Shown here: piece by piece, positions 22,801-34,800 of the stretch | Numbering within the stretch: position 1 is the first letter of the stretch | Layout: every line of letters begins with the position of its first letter | From: Rhyacichthys aspro | Lineage: Eukaryota; Chordata; Actinopteri; Gobiiformes; Rhyacichthyidae | Length of the DNA stretch: 64,000 nucleotides | Reading direction: 5' to 3' | NCBI GenBank assembly: GCA_036850595.1 | Contig: CM072160.1 | Coordinates: forward strand, 7,519,773-7,583,772 | Notes under the pieces: model-generated | What the model saw: only the letters and a program-made list of their open reading frames with translations | Database searches by the model: none | Told to the model about the DNA's origin: nothing | Program-made: the position numbers and the translations under genes

Positions 22801-25800
22801 TGTCATGTCTGGCTTTTGCCTTTTGGGTATGTCTCATAACTATCCAATAAAAGACACATTGTGCCTCCTAAGAATCCGATCAGATACAAATATATTAACT
22901 CACGACATCCATTAGAAAACAGCAGGCATGCCATTTTCAACCAGCTTATTTGTTAATCCATTTTGACAGTTTAGGGAGCTTAAATAATACAGTTAGAGGC
23001 AAAGGTCTAACTTTGTGCTGTGATCCGGCCCCGGGTTGGACTTTGAACATGACTGACTTGACAGGATACTCCAGCAAGTGCAGACACAACATTTCCAAAT
23101 ATTAAATTATTCTAATTTATTCACAAGTGCATTACAGACAATAGACAAAGGATGTGTCCAGTAGAGCGTGGTCTTGAGTGTGTGCCACACGGGAGCAGTA
23201 GCACACAGCAAATGAACTGCTCCTGTTATCACTCTCCAAATGATCCCAGTAAGCCCCCCCCAGTCCCCCCAGCCCACCAATCCTCTTAGACCCGACCCCA
23301 CTCCAGCCACAATCACATAATCCCATTAACACATACAGAGGCATCCAAGCAGACGATAGGCTGACAACAACAGGTTGTCAATAAAAATACAAAGAAGTGG
23401 AGCAAAAAGACACAGTTGCAGCAAGGGGTTAAATATTGGAACTCATGCCCAACAGGGACGTCACAGAGGGACAGGGTCCATTTTACGCTTCACCTGAGAC
23501 AAACCCTCACAATATCAGCCGCAGCCTTTTAAAGAAAGAAAAAGATGTCAAATGAAATGCTTCGATTTTAAACCTAATACTGAACACTGCAGTTGTTTTA
23601 AACTTAACCTTGTTGCTCATACTTTACGATATAGTTGAGAAGTAAATTACGTATGATACATTTTCTTTTGTAAAGCTTTGATGTGAAGAAGAAGAAAAGA
23701 CCACTGTAAGTTCTGCACAGCTGCTATGTCTGTAATAAGCTTTAAAGGATTATAGTTTTAAAACTTATTTTATATTCTAGCACCAGATGGGAAGTGAAAA
23801 CATGCATGCTGACGGCTTTTGTCAATGTTAGCTTTCTTTCGGTTGTGACTGATTGAGAGCACTGATATTATATTGTTATGCACTAAAATGGAGGGAAATT
23901 ATTTATAGGTAATTTTACTGGTTGGGCCCACCTCTGATCGCACTTTGCTGTATGTGGCCCCTGAACTAAAATGAGTTTGACTGCCCTGATCTATTGGAAC
24001 AAAGTGATCAATTCTGCACACGATGGCACTTTCTAAGTCTTCTAGATCTTTGACATATGTTTACATCTATTATTGCTAATCTAAGTTATCTTTCTGAACG
24101 CCTTCTGTGTCTCATATTTATTAATTGCTGCAAGTGTTGTTGCCATAGTAACCTCCTCTGTCCCGGCTGAGCCCTCAGAATGAGGTGGGGCCTCAGTCAG
24201 AGCTACACCGAGGAGGGAAAGGGAGGAAACACATGAGAGATAAAAGATGATAAAGGGTGTCACCCATTAGGATCTGAAAGCTTTGAAAAGTAAATAAAAA
24301 TAGCCTATATTCTACTGGAAAGTGCCCCCAAACCTCAAGTAAGACTTTCTTTTGTATGTTAGCTCAGTACCTTTATAGGCATTTAATGGAGTAAAGAAGA
24401 ACGTATGTGTTACTATAAAGGTACCACCCTCTCATCTCCTACTTCTGTCCTGTCAAAGTACATATTGACTCCTGTCTCATGCAGAAGTGATTAGCTAATG
24501 GACAGGAAATTATTGCTAATTAGGTCTCATCACTAGGAGCTAATTATAGCCCAGACATAGTTGTGCAAATACAGACAGAGGATGTGACCTCTTTAGGGGC
24601 CGATAGTGTGACTACTCTATCAGATTACATGAAGTATGTTACACTGACGGTCAAGCTGCTCCCATCTTTGTGACTGTTTGCATATGACATGGCATGGCAC
24701 CTATTTACTGCTGTTGAAAAGTGTAGCCAAAATGTAAAAAAAGCAGATCAGATACTTTAGAGAAAGGAAATTTAGTGATTAGAAATATTTTGTGACGCCG
24801 TGTTTTAGAAAAGGTTGTGTTTCAGCTTATTTTATTACAGAGGAAGCTTATGTTTGGTCTTCTGCTTTTCTACAGAGCACTCCTCTGGACCTGATTGATA
24901 CAGGGAAGGGGCTAAAGTTTCAAGCAGAGCGGCCCCATCTTGTTAGTTTGGGAAGTGGACGCCTGAGCACAGCCATCACACTGCTGCCGCTGCCTGAGGG
25001 TGAGGCGGCTGTTTAACACTTATTTCGTTCATGTTCACATTCAAACAGCACATGTAACACCAGTATATGCCTGAGTCTAATGATTCTACCTTGTCCCAGG
25101 TCAAACTACGCTTGGTCATGGCCCAATGGACATCAACATCCAGGGCCCTGGGGTGGCTGCCCAGCACTGCTTCATTGAGAACAAGTCAGGAGTGATCACG
25201 CTGCACCCCTGTGGGAACCTTTGCTCAGTGGATGGACTCCAGGTCAAACAGCCGGTCCGTCTCTCCCAGGGTAAGACTTGCAGCTGATAAAACTGCTTTG
25301 AAATGTTGCACTCTTTAGTAATGACAGGTGATGGAGACTTTATGTTAACTGTGTACGCAGCAAATGTAGAAAAACTACATTTGTGGATATTTCTTCTTAC
25401 GTGATGAGTCTGTTGGTGCTACTGCTGTTCCGGCTTACTGTAAGCCACAGATCAGCACAACAGATTTTTGCCTATTTAATGGAAATTGAGTGAGCCAGAA
25501 GGTCTGTCGCATAAAATGCATATGTCTGTGCTTTTAACCAGCAATCGATTGAAGAACAGCCTGAGGTTCCTGTGTTAATGAGTTAACCGAGTGAGTTTGC
25601 CATGCTCAGGCATGTAGATATCGAAGAAACTGAAGGCAATTGATTTTCAGCCTGCTCCAGCTCTGCGGCATTTCAGATTAGATGCTGTGGAGAAGACTAC
25701 TGAAATAATTATTGCAGGGGATTCATCACAATATACAATACAACCTGAATATGAAAATAAAGTACCAATAGAGAGAAGGGTGTTGGTTTAGCAGGCCATG

Positions 25801-28800
25801 TATTCTCCTTGTGTCGGAGAAGTGCAAGTGATCTGTCAACTGTGAATGTGAGGAGAATGGTTATCTGTCTCTACAGAGGTGTGTTTGATTGAGATCCAGT
25901 GATTATCAACCACAGTGTGTGAGTCACTTGCTTTAATAATCAAACCATTTCAAAGACAATATGCCCTGAGGATGTAAGCATTGTCATCCCTAAAGAGACC
26001 AGTCCAATCAGGGGTTTTCTTTTATGTGTCATCCATATCTACAATGAACTAATGCTTCATAAATAGCCTGCAGTCCAGTCCCAGCCCACTGTGACGTGTG
26101 TGTGATGTGTCGTACTGTTGGACATGTGTGTTGTCTGTGCGTGTGTCACTCTGTCCTGTGGTATTCCAACCTGGTCCCAGGCTAGGTAACCCGAGTGGGA
26201 ACACAGGGCTATTTTTACAGGCCCGCTACCCTAGACAGATCCAACTTTAGCCCCAGAGAGGGTTTCAAGTTGAAGAATGAGTGTGGGGGTAAAACAGAGT
26301 TCAGTGTCAGGAAAAGCTTTACTGTGCAGAGGGAAGAGCTCAAGTGGTTGTGCAAGACTCTTTTTGTTTACACTTTGGCTTACTGTTGGCTGAAGTAAAG
26401 TGATGTAAATGTGATTTCACAGCAGGAAGTGCTCCAGACTTTATTGGCTACACCCTCTCAGGAGCTGTGTATGAGTAATACTCAGCATTACCTCTGATAT
26501 ATATGACTAAACACGGATGTATGTAATGCTGTCTGCTATCTTCAAGCAGTAAATACATACTGTGCTTTTAATGGCCTGACTTGTCGGCGCGGCAATTTAT
26601 AGAAAACCATGTAAAAACAAGAGTCAGTCAGAGTCAGAAAATGTGTTCAACAGCATTTAATGGAAATCTATTTTGAAACTGAAGAGGTGTCAGGGGAAAA
26701 TCACAACAATAAGGACCTTTATAAATCATTGTACAGTTCTGCAATGAAGTTATGAAGCTGTGTTTGTGGAGCTAGAATTACATTGTTAAAAGGTTTGAGA
26801 AGTGTAAAGATTTAACATAATATTATAGTAGTCATAAGTTTAGTCTATAAGAAAAGAGCAGCTACTTCTCTGCACAGAACAAAACTTCCTTTCCAGGCAC
26901 TATGTCAGTCAAAGCAAATAATATGGGATGCACTTTACACAAGGATTTACGACTGGGGTGCCTCTGGGGAACTCCTAAACACTGTCTTTAATGTATAATT
27001 GTGGTCTTCCAACAAATGCCTCACCTTTGATCTGTAATGTAGTTATTAAAGGAGGATATGACGCTCAGACACAATACATATTCCTGTGGCCTCAGTTGCT
27101 ATTGTAAACGAAATATGATCTATTTTGAGAGATTTTGGAGCCGAAAATCCTTCTAAATGTTACCACAACCATTCTGACTGAACCCAGTGCTATTTATAGT
27201 ATTAAAATATGCTTTTTTTTTTTTTTACAATCCTCCAAAACCTTGCTTTGGTCGGTCTCCCAGAGGAGTCCAAAACTTTAGAGTGCCAGATTTGATCATG
27301 TAAAAATGAATGAGAATAATAAAAACCTTTTTATCATTATTGTATAAAGTGGTTGAACCCTCTTGTAGTGATGAGAAGATATGCTGTTGTAAAAGTTAAG
27401 TTTTATTTTTGTCTAAGTAAATGAAAAATGTCAGCTATATCATCTAGTCAGTGTTCAGCCATATTTGTGCTCTGGAATAGCTGCTTAATCTATACTATTG
27501 TGGCTTTAAGTGGGGTTTTAAATGGCGATCACACATTCAAGTCATTGTGCTGTGACTGATCTTAATACTTTCACCTCTTTGTCATTAAATCAATGCATGT
27601 TATTGACCAGCTCAGTTATTTTCCTCTGTCTATTGTGATGTGAAGGACGCATGACTCGTCGCCATTGCCCTCCCAGAGTCTGTTGCTCGAGTCCTGGGGT
27701 TTCTCTGAGCTCATACCCCCCTCTGTCCCACTTCTCTCGCTCATTGCATAGCTCTGACTCAGGATCTCCACCTTTTGCTCCTCCTCCTCCACCTCCCTGC
27801 CTCCACTCTGACAGCCCTGACTTTCTCTGCGGCTGGGAGATGACTGCGCGCCAGCTGTGTGCCATTGGAGCGCAGGGCAGGCGGCAGCAGCAGCAGCTCG
27901 GACTGAATAGAGAGAGACAGAGAGGGAGGGAGGAGAAGACAATGGACAATGCTGTAAACTCCCGCACTGGTTTGAATGAAGTGGAATATACCAAGGCTTC
28001 AGCGGAGGAGCTTTAACAAGACGCAAAGCAAGCAGACAGCTCCTTCAGTCAGCATTTACATATCTGCAGAACATCGCAGAGTCTGTGGCCTTCGGGGATT
28101 ATCATAACAAAAGCTCTTCAGGACAAAACCTTGCTACTATCGCTTTTTTCGCATTATTCGACTGAAACGGAGAAAAACACGTGGCTGTCTTTTTAAAGGA
28201 ACAGAGACGATGAAAACAGCGGAGGGACAGAGAAGTCTCATTCATTGCTTTTAAAGTAAGTTGCTGTAGTTTTAATGTTACCAACGATAATGTTGTTGCT
28301 TCGGTCACTTGTAATCAGTGAGTTGTAGCCGGTGGTGAGGTTAATGACAAGGCGACGCGGTTTATTACGCTGCTCAGAGCAACACAGTGGAGTAGTTTAA
28401 GCGGTTCCTCTCTGTTTTAAAGTCTTGGTACGCTTTCCAGGGCTTGTAATTTGTTGTTGCCGGTGCTTGGTGTTAATTTAACGACAGAGTAACCTTATCC
28501 GGACGCCGGGTGTGTGCGTTTTAGCGCAGTGGGTACAGAGTCCACGCGTATTTACTGTGTTTCCAGCAAAGTAAAGTTGGTAAATATGACAGACAAGCAA
28601 AAGAAAGACGTGTGCATTAGGTTATATTAGGACATAGGGGTTCGTTTGGATTAGGACAAAGTGAACAAACTGGGGTGGGAGGAACTTGACATGCAGTAAA
28701 ATTAGTTGATCATTTATTTGAGTTTTTTCTGACTCAAATGATCAATAGTTCATATGCGGGAGGGTGATGGTCACTTATTCTCAATGTTATTGGCTAATTA

Positions 28801-31800
28801 TGGTCATGTGTAAGTCTAAAATGTACTTTGCGTGTACTTCCAGATTGTGTTGCATATTGCTTGCTGAGCCCTATCAGCTTGAAGTATTTTAAAAGTGCTT
28901 TAAAACCATAATTTGTCATTACTCACCCCTTTAGAAGTAATAAGTAGTAAAATTAATCTATGTTGCTATTGTCAGAGAGTTTCATGAAGGCAGGCAGACT
29001 GTGCAAATGTCAACTTCACTCCATCAGGGCAACAAACACTCTAAAAACAGCACGTAAACACATGAGGCCTCAGAGAGACCACAGAGAGAAGGATCCCTCC
29101 CAGTGGGACACACAGTGCTGCCAGGACTGGTGCATTACAGACTGTGGGAGGCACATTAAATATGAACAACTTCTTCCTCTTCATTTATCCTTGACTTGAA
29201 GAGTTTTGGATGTGGTCTGTCATACGTTTAACACCTGCTGTAATGTTGCTGTTTTCAGTAGGTCATGACTTCCCCTGCCTCCATGTGAGTCTCCATAATA
29301 GACTACAAACATATACGTGTCTGCCAGATCTGCAGATACCCCCCAGCCAGCTCGGCATGACCAGACCTCACTGTGTCTGTCTACGGTTACAAGGCTATTC
29401 CTGTAAGGCCAGTGTGACTGAAGCTGACTGGTAGCTGTTTAATGAAGCTTTGAGTTATCCTGCTTTTTTTCCAGACACAACTTTCTGGTTTCTGGAGTTT
29501 CTCGCTGACCGGAGACCACCAAGGACCCGATAAATTATTAGTATTAGTTTGTGAAATTTGAATTGTTTTTTGAACACCTAAAATGCGGAGTTATGAAGCG
29601 TGTCCAAGTGTATTGACAAAGAGATAAAGTCATTATTGTAAGGATGTAATCAGACAATTTGGATGAAAACGTAATATATAACAGTAGTATGTCAGTAGTT
29701 TTGTCAATGTGATGAATAACATTTCCTTATAAAGCACTAACTTTTAAAAATGATGCAAACAGAAAAAGCTAATTGCGTATGTTTCCATCATAAGCTAATC
29801 TAATACTAGTATGAATAAGATTATAGTAATATTTTCCAAACAGCACTGGCCGTCACTGTTCACTGCTGCAGATCCTCAGCATCTGTTAGCCCTGACACAT
29901 TGCGTTGACCCTTTACAGAATGGGATGTGAGCAGTGGGAGAGGAGCCCCTCTGCAAACAGTCATCAGGCTGCTGAGCGTGTGTGGTGGGCTCCCAGTGGG
30001 CCCCGAGCACAGGTCAGGGTTTCTCAGGGGGCATCTCAGCACGCCAGGGGGAGAGTGGAGGTGGTAGCAGCTGGTGCACACACGCCACGGTCCTGTGTGT
30101 TGTTCATGACACTCTTTGACTGTACATCCTTTGACAAGAGCAGGTCAAGGCCCACATGAGATGGGCTTTTAATCCCACAAATAAACTTGGGCCCACTGGA
30201 AACAAACTCCTCCAAGGTTGCTTTATTATTCTTTAGGCTTTTATTAATAACCTTGTTTTAGGAGCCAGTTTGGACAAATGGCTTCTGTACAACTACATTT
30301 TTAGTTTAGTAAATTGTGTTTTGTCTCATTTTTTTGAATGATTCCATTTAGCATTTCTGTGCGTGACATTTACAAGTGTGGTAGTATTTGAGACCAGTCT
30401 TAAGACCAGTCTTGTGATTGGATGAAGATGTCATTATACATGATCTTATCTTGGTACACTGTAATCTTGGTCATGACTTGGTCTGTCTTTGGTCCTTACA
30501 GCACCAACAGTTTATAAAAGGGGTCTCAATAAGAAGCCCATAGTAATATAATGCTTCCAGTGAAATGGATGTAACACTTGTTGTAGTCAAAATTTACTGT
30601 GACTTTGATGCAGTTGACATTTTGTTTTGAGAGGTAAAGAATGTGGAAGTCGGCCACTTGTAGGTCACATATTTTGTCCCGATAGCGATTGGTCCTGCCA
30701 TCTGCCTCTAGGAGCATGTCTAGCAGCAGGAGAGTGGTTCTGACAAAAGGAGAAAGAGAGGGAGGTGTGGAGGGGGAACATCTGTCGGGACGAGCCGTAA
30801 CCAGCCTCCGTCACGTTATTGTGATGAGCGTCCACTGGAGACAGCAGTTTTCCAGCCGGCTGGTAACTGCATCTGGTCAGAGCAGCCTCTATGAATATTA
30901 AGTGCTCTGAATAGAGGTGTGAAAGTCTTTTTTTTCCTGGCACTTGGCTCACTTTCTGGTTGAATTAGAACAAAACCTCTGATAAAAGCTCTGATGGCTT
31001 ACTGCTGGCGTCAGACTGGTTTAAGCATGTGATCACATCTTCCAAGTCATTTTTTCCAACCTTTTATTTGTTCAGACAGTCTTCCCACATGACAGGAATG
31101 CAAGGTTAAATCCTCCTCCTCCACGATACTCTTTACAGCCCCGTCCCGTATCTTTCTTTGGTATGTCCGCCTGTGTTTGATGGCTTCTGGCTCGGCCAAA
31201 CTCAGTCATTGATTAACTGAGGAGGGGGTTTTCCTCCCTGGCCTTTTGCTGAGGCTGTAAACCATCAGCTTTCCATAGCAACTGTCAGCCATATTTGTGG
31301 GCATGCCTTTGTCTGCAGTCCTCCGCCACTTTAGTGACGTCCCACACCGGTGGTTAACTGGAGACTTCTTTGTTTGCTGCACACAACAGTAAAAGTTTTT
31401 TCCTCATAAACTAAATGAAAAGTTTGTTTCGAAAGAGTGAGGAGAAAAGGGTTTGGCAGAAAGGAAGAGGACGTAAAAATCAGGCTTCAGGGGATTCTGC
31501 TGGTTTTCTGTTATTTCTATCACAGTCAGTCTTTGACATTAGAATTACTTAAGAGCAGCCTGGTTTCACAACAATAAAGTAACAAGCTCTATTTTTTTTA
31601 ATGGTATTAGGTTAAAAAACAGTATGATAAAAGGCTTCTTTATGTTTTGAAAGTGTGTTATTATTTCTAAATCAACATGTGTATATCCAAATATACAGAT
31701 ACAATACAATTATGCAATTTAAAAACATTTGAATCCCCAAATAACATGCAAGCCATATTGTTATAGTAATATTATACAAGACGATTCCTAATATCATTTG

Positions 31801-34800
31801 GCTCATAATTTCAGCATCTTTTTTATTTGTAAGTGTTGTTTTTGCCTTAAAGTCTGAATGCAGGTATTTTTCACTGTTTCTGTTTCTTGCAAAACAGAGT
31901 AAAATACATGTGATAATGGTCCTGAAAAGCCTAGTACGCCACGATGCCTCGGCCGTAGAGCTTGTGTGTTTCTCCATTAGATCATGATCATCCAGATAAA
32001 GTAACACTTGTCCTCACTTGCTTTAATGTCCTCTCTCTGTATCAAGTAATTCCAGTCAAATGTGAACCGTTCTTACTTGGACCACCTCTTGTCAAATCTT
32101 CTGGGAAATGTACTTGAGGCTAAGCCGACGCAGTGGAAAGACTTAATGTGGTCACAGAAAAAAAAACTTTAAAAAACTAAACTAAAGCTGTGTTATTAGA
32201 GGGATGGTAGAATATTTGCTGCACAGATACATTTTTAATGGGGTGAGTGGAACAGGGTTTACCACAGTTGGGTTGAATGCCACTGTAGCCTTGAGGCAGA
32301 GTGTGGCATTAGCTCTGATTGGCCTCAGCGGACCCAAAGGACAACTCCCAAAGGTTTATAGTGATTGTTTCTGCCAGCTCTGATAATAACTTGATAATCA
32401 AATATTTTGAAAGGTCTCTTCATTATATGCAAATGTAACCGGACAAAATGTCACTTAAACAAATGCAAAAGATTAAAAAAAAAATCAGAATATCACAGGC
32501 TTTTCATTGGAAGAGCAAACCTTTATGCAAAATCTTTAATAAATGATAAATGAAGCATGCTATTGATCTTTACTGCTGATGGAAATGGTGCAAAGACAAA
32601 ATGTCACCTCATAATATCAAGAAGGAGCCCATTCTTTAACTTGCTGACTTCACTCTATATAGATTTTCACCTTGACTAAATGTGCGTGTGTGTCCTTCAA
32701 TGCAATATGTACTCTGTAATCCACTTACTGTATGAGTTTTATTAGAAAATGGGGCCGGAGTGTCCTTATGGCACATTGCTGGTCACCTTTGTGTCCTGAG
32801 TGCTCAGTGAGGACATAAGCACAGCAGCAAAAAAAGTCCTATCAGCTTTTTCGTTTGACTGCGTTATACAATTAAAACAGCTTTGAGTATTTTAATCACT
32901 ACAGTTTTTCTATAATTTGTTGTTTTTTGTGAAATGGAGCTGCTGTTGAGCGAAGAGTGAGGCTGAAACTTGCTGTTCTTGCAGAGCGTGCACTCAGCGT
33001 GATGAAGGTGGTGATTAGACCGATTGTTCGTGTGTTCAGGAGTAATCTCTCTCACAGCGGTCAGGAACTCAATCTAACTGATTAACACTGCACCTTCACA
33101 TGATCCTAGTGCCTCTTACTAACATTGTCCTTCTCTGTGACATTTCATCAGGAAGTGTCACATATTCCTGTTGATAAAGTCAGACCTCAGTTTGTACCAG
33201 AGCTGGTTTAACTGAGCTCAGTCTCGGAGAATCCTGGAACATTTGTAAACCGCAGCTTGTTGGAAAAATCTAAGCTCTCAGTGTGAGACAGAGAGGAAAA
33301 GATACTGCTGTGTTTTATAAAAAGTGCCAACGTGGTCATACCAGATGTGGACTAGATACTGTAATGCAATGTGCTGTAAATAGGAAAAATTTTGTTGTCC
33401 ACCGGTACCAACACAAGAACACTGACAAACTGTATGAAATGGATTAACCAGTTTTAGTAGAACAGTATTAAAAGTATGGTTTACCTGCTTTTGATTTCAT
33501 TTGAGTTTACCTCTTCTATAAACGTGGTAGACTATTAATGAAAGCAGATTCTTTCTTCAAGTGATAAAAGCTTTAAAATCTAAAGCTAAACCAAAAAATG
33601 TTCTAGCCCTCTTGTAACAGATAACGTACTTTCAGACACTTCCCAAAACAAAATAACAGCCCAAACTTCTCATCTTTATTCCTTAAAACCAATTGTATTT
33701 CGTCCATGTCTGCCTGTATTGGTCTGTATTTCAGTTCAATTGAAACCATTTGATGAAAGAGCTTTAACGGGAAAGTTGAAAATGCATGGCAACTTGTCCT
33801 TCTCTTGTCCCAAAGAAGCTGGCTTGCATTTTGAGCTGAAATCATAACTACGGAGCAGTCGAAAGTCAAAGGGGCCAGTCTTCATCTTGTCAAGAAAGTT
33901 GATCACTGCAGTTTGCCCTCCATTGCCCATGGGTTCACCTTTCCTGTCACACCGCTAATTAGCTCCTGCCACGACTGACGGCCACTGAAAGTGACCTCTG
34001 AAGCACATTCCTCAAGAGTAAGACCCAGGCCACTTAAGAAGAAGTGTTTGAAATGGGTTTGAGAAGGAATATGTTTTGTTTGGCTTGTTTTTGGTACAAC
34101 AATCATGAATCATTGCCATCATTTGCGAGGCATTTCTATCTCAATTATGGAGACAGTAAATACAAGGTTCACTGATTTCTGTCTTTTAGAAGTTGATTTA
34201 AAATGATAATAATAATAAATAATAGATTCTGCTTGATACACTGACATTTGATAAAGCACCTGATGTACTGACTTCACACACAATGCTTTCAATAAACAAC
34301 CTTTCATTTTGATAATAGCAAAATGAAGCACTACCGTTTTCCTGTGTCAACAAAGTGTGGGCTTTATATAATGAACTACATTGATTTATGATCTTCCACA
34401 CCACCACCTTCGTCCCATCTGTATATGATACATGGCCTGTTTAGTGCATCCTCCTGCTGCTAAATGTCCCACAGACATGGATAAATACTCTGCTCCTTAC
34501 TCCACTATAAATCTACTCATCTTTCCTGCTTACATCCAGTTGGTAAATGGCTCCCTGCAGCGCGGCCCTCGCTGTTGAAGAATCCATCATGATAAATAGC
34601 TGCTGCGATGTTGTAATGGTTGAATTGATGAGTGCTAATTGGCATCTGGAGACCACTAGTAATGGACCTGAGCTGCTGAAAGCTTAAAGCAGATGGATTG
34701 ATTAGAGAAATAGTGTGCGCTCAGCTGCTCCACCTGCATTAAAAAAGAGAAGCATGTGATCTGTTGAGCTTCAATCACAAATTAGAAAGAAAATCTTTAA

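Larger units (their letters stand above)
21910..24875 (+). other. phldb1: Intron 2 of phldb1
   Basis: About 3 kb with no recognised coding sequence. It holds a probable diverged SINE at 22734-22865 and an RFX-type X-box at 24139-24152. Overlapping minus-strand frames at 22.4-22.75 kb and 23.1-23.34 kb lack motifs and splice pattern. Confidence 0.7.

Noticed and set aside
27590..28026. Two long minus-strand frames and one plus-strand frame over the same bases
   Set aside because: Three overlapping open frames are what stop-poor G+C-rich DNA gives. They are low-complexity and have no homologue I know.
28706..28746. Inverted repeat around TTGATCATTT
   Set aside because: The arms match only with a 4-base gap and are short and AT-rich; chance is likely.
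29860..30159. Open frames on both strands in a G+C-rich intron segment
   Set aside because: No conserved motif or paired splice sites; the composition alone explains the lack of stops.
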